Assembly (NCBI RefSeq): GCF_000731315.1
Contig: NZ_HG938354.1
Coordinates: forward strand, 1,736,001-1,800,000
Direction: 5' to 3'
Source: Neorhizobium galegae bv. orientalis str. HAMBI 540
GTDB lineage: Bacteria; Pseudomonadota; Alphaproteobacteria; Rhizobiales; Rhizobiaceae
DNA length: 64,000 bases
Part shown: in pieces, positions 59,585-64,000 of the stretch
How positions within the stretch are numbered: position 1 is the stretch's first letter
Layout of the letters: the number at the start of each line of letters is the position of its first letter
Program-made: the position numbers and the translations under genes
Notes under the pieces: generated by a model
What the model saw: the letters and a program-made list of their open reading frames with translations, nothing else
Databases searched by the model: none
What the model was told of the DNA's origin: nothing

Positions 59585-60388
59585 TCAATGTGCGCCGGCC
59601 GGGCGGCTCGGCTTGGGAGCGCGGCTGCGCAGCGCGCTGGCGAAATAAGGAGCCGCGATGCCGACCAGCACGACGACGAAGAGCAGCGTCGAGATGACGG
59701 CAATCACCGGATCGGCCTCCTGGCGGATGCTGTCGAACATCTTGCGCGGCAGGGTCTCGGCATCGCGGCCCGAGATGAAGATCGCCACCACCGTCTCGTC
59801 GAACGACTGGATGAAGGCGAAGAGCGAGCTGATGACCAGCCCCGGTCGCAGGATCGGCAGGGTGACGTGCAGGAAGGTCTTCGTCGGGCTGGCGCCGAGG
59901 CTCTGCGCGGCCCGTTCAAGGTTTCGGTCGAAACCCTTGAGGTTGGCCGAAAGGACGAGGAAGGCAATCGGAACCGACAGGCAGGTATGCGCCAGGATGA
60001 CGCCGAGATGGCTGTGCACCAGTCCGAGATCGCCGAAATAAGAATAATAGCCGACCGCCATGACGATATGCGGCACCGCCATCGGCATCAGCATCATCAG
60101 GTCGGCAAACCCCTTGCCGCGAAACTTGTGGCGCACCAGAGCGAAGGTTGCGGGCACGACCAGGGCCATGGTGAGGATGGTGGTCGCGGTCGCGATCAGA
60201 ATGCTGTTCCAGGTGGGTATCAGCCAATCCATGCTGGTGAAATAAGCCCGATAATACCCGAGCCAGTAACCCGGCGGCGGGAATTGCAGGGAGCTCGCAT
60301 TCGAAAACGACATCGGCACGACGATGACGAGCGGGGCTGCAATGAAGAGCACGACGATGAAACCGGCCCAGCGCATGAACGTGTTCAT
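59585..60388 (-). CDS. ABC permease, PotC type
   Basis: A 267-residue permease with six helices and the EAA loop ERAAQSLGASPTKTFLHVTLP. The N-terminal MRWAGFIVVLFIAAPLVIVVPMSFS segment is typical of PotC-like proteins. It starts 6 bp after the PotB-type stop. Partner of the PotB-type permease. Confidence 0.92.
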   Translation of the reverse strand: MNTFMRWAGFIVVLFIAAPLVIVVPMSFSNASSLQFPPPGYWLGYYRAYFTSMDWLIPTWNSILIATATTILTMALVVPATFALVRHKFRGKGFADLMMLMPMAVPHIVMAVGYYSYFGDLGLVHSHLGVILAHTCLSVPIAFLVLSANLKGFDRNLERAAQSLGASPTKTFLHVTLPILRPGLVISSLFAFIQSFDETVVAIFISGRDAETLPRKMFDSIRQEADPVIAVISTLLFVVVLVGIAAPYFASALRSRAPKPSRPAGAH

Positions 60389-60394
60389 GTTCGG

Positions 60395-61243
60395 TCACCC
60401 CCAGAGTTTGTCGAGGCCGAAACGGCGGTGATAGATAGTGAGGATGATGAGTGTCACGACGAGCAGGATCATCGCCATGGCGGAGCCCAGACCGAAGGCC
60501 AGGAATTCCTCGATCTGGTGGCCGATCAGACCGGCGACCATCTGCTCACGCGGACTGCCGAGCAGCACCGGCGTCACATAGAAACCGAGGCAGATGACGA
60601 AGACGAGGACGGAACCATTGGCGATGCCCGGTGCCGTCAACGGCAGGTAGACATGCCTAAACAGCGACCACCCCTTGGCGCCGAGGCTCTCCGCCGAGCG
60701 GATCAGCGCCGGGTCGATCTTCTTCATCACCGAATAGATGTTCATGATCATGTAGGGCGCCAGGATATGCACCATGGCGAGCGTCGAGGAGAACCGCGTG
60801 AAGAGAAGCTGCGGCGGCTTGTCGACGCCGATCATCTGCAGGAAGGCAATCAGCGGGCCGTTATTGCCGAGCAGGACCATCCAGGAATAGGTGCGGACGA
60901 GGAAACTGGTCCAGAAGCTCATGGTGACGAGCAGCAGGATCAGCATTGCCGTGCGCGGCTTGGAATGCGCCATCAGATAGGCCAGCGGATAACCGACCAG
61001 AAGGCAGCAGAGCGTCACAAAAGCGGCCGTCGTGAAGGTGTTCAGAAAGACGCGCTGGTAAAGCGCTCCGGTCAGGACCTTCTGGTAGTTGGCGAGCGAG
61101 ACCTTCGGTTCGGTAAAGCTCATGATCGCCACTTCGGCAAGCGGCACGGCGAAGAAGACGAGCATGTAGATGCCGAGCGGCGCCAGCAGCAGCCAGGGCC
61201 ATATATTCGTCTTTTCCGTCAGTTTTGAAAGGCTGATGCCCAT
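60395..61243 (-). CDS. ABC permease, PotB type
   Basis: A 282-residue permease. After a short cytoplasmic start, PWLLLAPLGIYMLVFFAVPLAEVAIMSFTEP forms the first helix, and five more follow; the EAA loop is RSAESLGAKGWSLFRHVYLP. The ATG at 61243 has AAGGGGAA upstream; an upstream in-frame start lacks one. Confidence 0.92.
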   Translation of the reverse strand: MGISLSKLTEKTNIWPWLLLAPLGIYMLVFFAVPLAEVAIMSFTEPKVSLANYQKVLTGALYQRVFLNTFTTAAFVTLCCLLVGYPLAYLMAHSKPRTAMLILLLVTMSFWTSFLVRTYSWMVLLGNNGPLIAFLQMIGVDKPPQLLFTRFSSTLAMVHILAPYMIMNIYSVMKKIDPALIRSAESLGAKGWSLFRHVYLPLTAPGIANGSVLVFVICLGFYVTPVLLGSPREQMVAGLIGHQIEEFLAFGLGSAMAMILLVVTLIILTIYHRRFGLDKLWG

Positions 61244-61277
61244 TGCCGTTCCCCTTTTATGGCAGGCAGGGTCGCTG

Positions 61278-61308
61278 CGGCATCGCGCGGTCGTTCCGCG
61301 CGATGCCG
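61278..61308 (-). promoter_or_regulatory. Intergenic hairpin after the PotD-type gene
   Basis: A perfect 13-bp stem CGGCATCGCGCGG with a 5-nt loop lies between the binding-protein stop and the PotB-type start; a further CGCTG/CAGCG pair extends it with an internal loop. No T-run follows on the minus strand. Confidence 0.62.
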
Positions 61309-61340
61309 GCCAGCGGGTCAAGTTGATCCAGGAGAGAGGA

Positions 61341-62381
61341 TCAGCTCGCGACCCACTCCTCGAAACGTTCGGCGAGCTCCGCCGGGTCTATGCCCAAATT
61401 CGCCATGTCCTGCTCGAAAGTCAGCTTGTAGTTGTCCGGCGAGGTCGGCATGCGCTTGGCATCCGCCGGATCGACGAACTGGTTGGAAGCCGGGTTGAGC
61501 GCGCCGTAGTCCGCAGCCTTGGAGAAGCCGGCGAGCGGTTTCGCACTGGTCGCGAATTCGACGAATTTCCTGGCGTTCTCGAGGTTCGGCGTCTTTTTGG
61601 CGACAACCCAGTAGGCGCGTTCGATTTCGCCTTGGTTCCAGGTCATGGCAACTGGAGCACCAGCCTTCTCGGCCTCGAAATAACGGCCGTGCCAGATGCC
61701 GATCATGTCGATCTCCCCGTCACGCAGGATCTGTGTCGACTGGGCGCCGGCAGTCCACCAGACGCGGATATGCGGCTTGATCTTGTCGAGCGACTTGAAG
61801 GCCCGGTCCACATCGAGGGGATAGAGATCCTTGACCGCGACGCCGTCGGCCAGAAGCGCGATCGGGATGACGCGCGATGCATAACGCTGCAGCGACCGTC
61901 CGCCGGGAAACTTCTCGACGTTCCAGAAATCGGCCCAGGTCTTCGGAGTGTCCTTATATTTATCCCTGCGCCAGGCCATGACGGTCGCGAACGCATGCGA
62001 CGCGACGCCGTTTTCGAAGAGGCCGCCTTTGTAGGGCTCGGTGAGCTTTTCGATGATGCCGGCCTGGTTCGCACGAACCAATTCGCCGCCGCCGAGCGTG
62101 GTGACGTCGAATTCGTAGGTGCCGGTCTTCACCTGCTGGGCGAGCTTGGCAAAAGAGACCGGGGAAACCGTCTTCACCTGGATGCCGGTTTCGGCGGTGA
62201 ACGGATCAATGAGATGCGCCTTTGCGGCAACCTCCCAGGGACCGCCCCAGGTATTCACGTAGAGGATCTTCTCCTGCGCGCGAGCAAGATAGGGAGCCGC
62301 AAGCGAAGCGGTCACCGCAGCGCCGGCCGTCTTCAGGAAACGGCGGCGGTCAGGCATGAGAAATGTCTTCATTCCAGTCAT
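61341..62381 (-). CDS. PotD-type periplasmic binding protein, Tat-exported
   Basis: A 346-residue binding protein. The leader carries DRRRFLKTAGAAVTASLAAPYLARA, a textbook twin-arginine signal (RRRFLK), so it is exported folded. The mature part (ILYVNTWGGPWEVAAKAHLIDPF) is of the spermidine/putrescine-binding type, a family that also includes opine and amino-acid derivative binders. GAGGAGAA lies before the ATG. It follows the M19-family gene by 15 bp. Confidence 0.88.
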   Translation of the reverse strand: MTGMKTFLMPDRRRFLKTAGAAVTASLAAPYLARAQEKILYVNTWGGPWEVAAKAHLIDPFTAETGIQVKTVSPVSFAKLAQQVKTGTYEFDVTTLGGGELVRANQAGIIEKLTEPYKGGLFENGVASHAFATVMAWRRDKYKDTPKTWADFWNVEKFPGGRSLQRYASRVIPIALLADGVAVKDLYPLDVDRAFKSLDKIKPHIRVWWTAGAQSTQILRDGEIDMIGIWHGRYFEAEKAGAPVAMTWNQGEIERAYWVVAKKTPNLENARKFVEFATSAKPLAGFSKAADYGALNPASNQFVDPADAKRMPTSPDNYKLTFEQDMANLGIDPAELAERFEEWVAS

Positions 62382-62396
62382 TGCAGTTCTCCTCTT

Positions 62397-63368
62397 TTAT
62401 GATTTTCTGAAGGTGGCTTCGTAGAGCCGCAGCCAGTTCTTGTGGGTGATCTTCGCGACTTCTTCCTTCGAGAAGCCCACAGCGCGCAGACCGTCCGGGA
62501 TCACCCTGATGTCCTCGACCTTCTGGAACCATTCCGGCGGCGCGGCCTTGAGCGGCTTGCCGGCGGCGCTGGCGCCATAGTCCTCGCCACGGGTCCAACG
62601 GCCCTTGCGCATCCAGGCGTAATCGGGAGCAGTGAAATTGTGGCTCTTGTCGGTGCCGATCGCGACGGAGTCGATGCCGGCAATATCCACCGTGCGGGCA
62701 ACCATCGTGCACCAGGCTTCGATCGAAGCGCAGAATTCGTCACCGGTGATGTTGCGATAGGCGGCGCAGCCGATCACGCCGCCGGTATCCTTCAGCGCCC
62801 GGATGACGTCGTCCGACTTGTTGCGCTTGTGCATGAACAACGACTGGGCGTTGGCGTGGGTGACGGCGATCGGCTTTTCGGAAACCTTGATCGCGTCGAG
62901 CGTCGTGCGGTCGCCGACATGGCTGCAGTCGACCAGAATGCCGGCGGCATTCATCTCGCGCACCACTTCCTTGCCGAAGCGGGCAAGGCCCGAATCCTCG
63001 GCCTCGTAGCAGGAGCCACCGAGTTCGTTCTGGTTGTTGTAGGTGAGTTGCACGACGCGCACGCCGAGTTCGGCAAACAACTCCACAAAGCGGATCCGCC
63101 CTGCGAAGAGATTGGCGTTCTGGAAACCCATGATGACCGCGAGCTTGCCTGCGCTGGAAATACGGCTGATGTCGTCTGCGGTAAGGGCGATCTCGGCGAT
63201 ATCGGAGTTTTCACGCACCAGGTCACGCCAGCGACCGATTGAATCCATCGACTCGACGGTGCCCTCCCAGAATCCGCAGGTGTTGACGACCCCGCCGACA
63301 TTCCCTGCCCTCAAGGATTCAAAGGCGGCGCGATCGAAATGCCCGCATTGCAAACCGTCGATGATCAT
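62397..63368 (-). CDS. M19 membrane-dipeptidase family protein
   Basis: A 323-residue protein of the renal dipeptidase (M19) family. Conserved pieces are DCSHVGDRTTLDAI and AVTHANAQSLFMHKRNKSDDVI, which supply two zinc histidines, and the C-terminal GVxFSKEEVAKI-type end. The N-terminal HxD motif (DGHND in the family) is changed to DGLQCGHFD, and the bridging-Glu segment reads MGFQNANL, with Gln in its place. No signal peptide is visible, so it is cytoplasmic. It lies between an unknown gene (4-bp overlap) and the Pot-type importer, suggesting it hydrolyses an imported dipeptide-like or lactone-like compound. Confidence 0.8.
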   Translation of the reverse strand: MIIDGLQCGHFDRAAFESLRAGNVGGVVNTCGFWEGTVESMDSIGRWRDLVRENSDIAEIALTADDISRISSAGKLAVIMGFQNANLFAGRIRFVELFAELGVRVVQLTYNNQNELGGSCYEAEDSGLARFGKEVVREMNAAGILVDCSHVGDRTTLDAIKVSEKPIAVTHANAQSLFMHKRNKSDDVIRALKDTGGVIGCAAYRNITGDEFCASIEAWCTMVARTVDIAGIDSVAIGTDKSHNFTAPDYAWMRKGRWTRGEDYGASAAGKPLKAAPPEWFQKVEDIRVIPDGLRAVGFSKEEVAKITHKNWLRLYEATFRKS

Positions 63369-64000
63369 GATCTCGCGCCCTCTTTCATACGTTCGGAAAT
63401 GCTGGATGACAGGAAGGAGACATCGGTCTCGTCGTCATTGTCCTTGCGGCCGATGACGGTGCCGTCCTCGTTGACGATCATCGGGCCGGCATGACGGCGC
63501 GAGACGATGCTATCGGTCGCAAGCGCCTGTTTTGCCAGGTGATAGATGCGCCACCAGAGATCGCTCTCGATTTCAGCACCGCTTTCCAGAAGCGACCAGA
63601 GAAGCGGATCGTCTTTTTGAACGTCGCTGGTGACCGCTGCCGGAACCGCCTTCAGCACATTGCCGAATACGGAAATCGAGAGCCCCGATCGACCGCCGAG
63701 ACGCGCGGCCATCGCGAGTTCCTCGGCATCCGTGGCCCCTGTCACAGTCAGTTCCGCCGACCCGAACCGGGTTGTCAGCTCACCGAGAAGATCGATCGCC
63801 GTCGGCAGCACGAACCAGGCGTGTTCGCCGCAAGCATCGAGCGTCAAGCGGTGGCCGTTTTCGGAAGCAATCGCGATACGGGCGGGAGCCGCCGACTTGA
63901 AGCTCTCGAACCGCTGCTCGAACAGTTTGAAGCCACCAAGACCAAGCTTTTGCGAATACATCGGGATGTCGCCGATAGTCAGGAAGAAACCCTTGGGCAG
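63365..64000 (-). CDS. Unrecognised protein, 5' end beyond the window
   Basis: The last 211 residues of a longer reading frame that runs through the right edge; an ATG at 63961 exists but the frame continues upstream without a stop. The visible part has HAWFVLPTAIDLLGEL, a WWRIYHLAKQAL segment and a polar tail GRKDNDDETDVSFL. No catalytic motif or membrane segment was recognised. The tail pattern (Trp, helix, small loop, acidic DND) faintly recalls DUF3726-type proteins, from memory only. It overlaps the M19-family start by 4 bp, so it is in the same operon and probably the same pathway. Confidence 0.6.
   Translation of the reverse strand: MPKGFFLTIGDIPMYSQKLGLGGFKLFEQRFESFKSAAPARIAIASENGHRLTLDACGEHAWFVLPTAIDLLGELTTRFGSAELTVTGATDAEELAMAARLGGRSGLSISVFGNVLKAVPAAVTSDVQKDDPLLWSLLESGAEIESDLWWRIYHLAKQALATDSIVSRRHAGPMIVNEDGTVIGRKDNDDETDVSFLSSSISERMKEGARS

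Overview
The window is 64 kb of GC-rich (roughly 60%) bacterial DNA. Gene content and protein style point to an alphaproteobacterium of the Rhizobiaceae (Agrobacterium, Rhizobium, Neorhizobium or Sinorhizobium type). The signs are an Agp-type alpha-galactoside importer with GH4 enzymes, a stachydrine/betaine demethylation locus with a StcD-like flavoprotein, and many ABC importers each beside its own regulator. No rRNA, tRNA, replication, phage or insertion-sequence gene was seen. This is an accessory catabolic region, typical of a chromid or megaplasmid, though replicon type cannot be proven from the window.

Layout. (1) 1-9438: minus-strand operon of GH4 glycosidase, Agp-like binding protein, two Dpp-type permeases, fused ATPase and a second GH4 cut by the left edge, with a divergent AraC regulator. 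(2) 9691-15795: GpdQ/CpdA-like phosphodiesterase followed by a Ugp-like importer, ending at a strong terminator, with a convergent LacI regulator. (3) 16025-26763: betaine catabolism island of LysR, Rieske demethylase, its reductase, a DMSP-lyase-like cupin, a StcD-like flavoprotein, TetR, a ProC-like reductase and a ProXWV-type importer. (4) 26813-38651: AraC, an SDR, IclR, then a GH105 hydrolase, CUT1 sugar importer and three Gfo/Idh/MocA oxidoreductases, a probable pectin or rhamnogalacturonan oligosaccharide system. (5) 38701-46688: a REC-HK-REC protein and a 2,099-residue soluble hybrid kinase with eleven 92-residue HAMP-type repeats. (6) 46946-58414: DUF1537 acid-sugar kinase, GntR, Fe-alcohol dehydrogenase, PdxA2, a BNR/sialidase-like protein, a Dpp-type importer and a DapA-family lyase, probably one catabolic regulon. 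(7) 58489-64000: Pot-type importer, an M19 dipeptidase-family protein and an unrecognised partial gene.

The genes form six complete ABC import systems, each coupled to cytoplasmic enzymes for what it imports and usually to a one-component regulator. A shared feature is a strong GC-rich hairpin between the binding-protein gene and the first permease gene in all five operons with that gene order. The least explained parts are the DMSP-lyase-like cupin in the betaine operon, the BNR/PdxA2/DUF1537/DapA cluster, the M19-family protein with altered metal ligands and its unknown partner, and the giant HAMP-repeat kinase.
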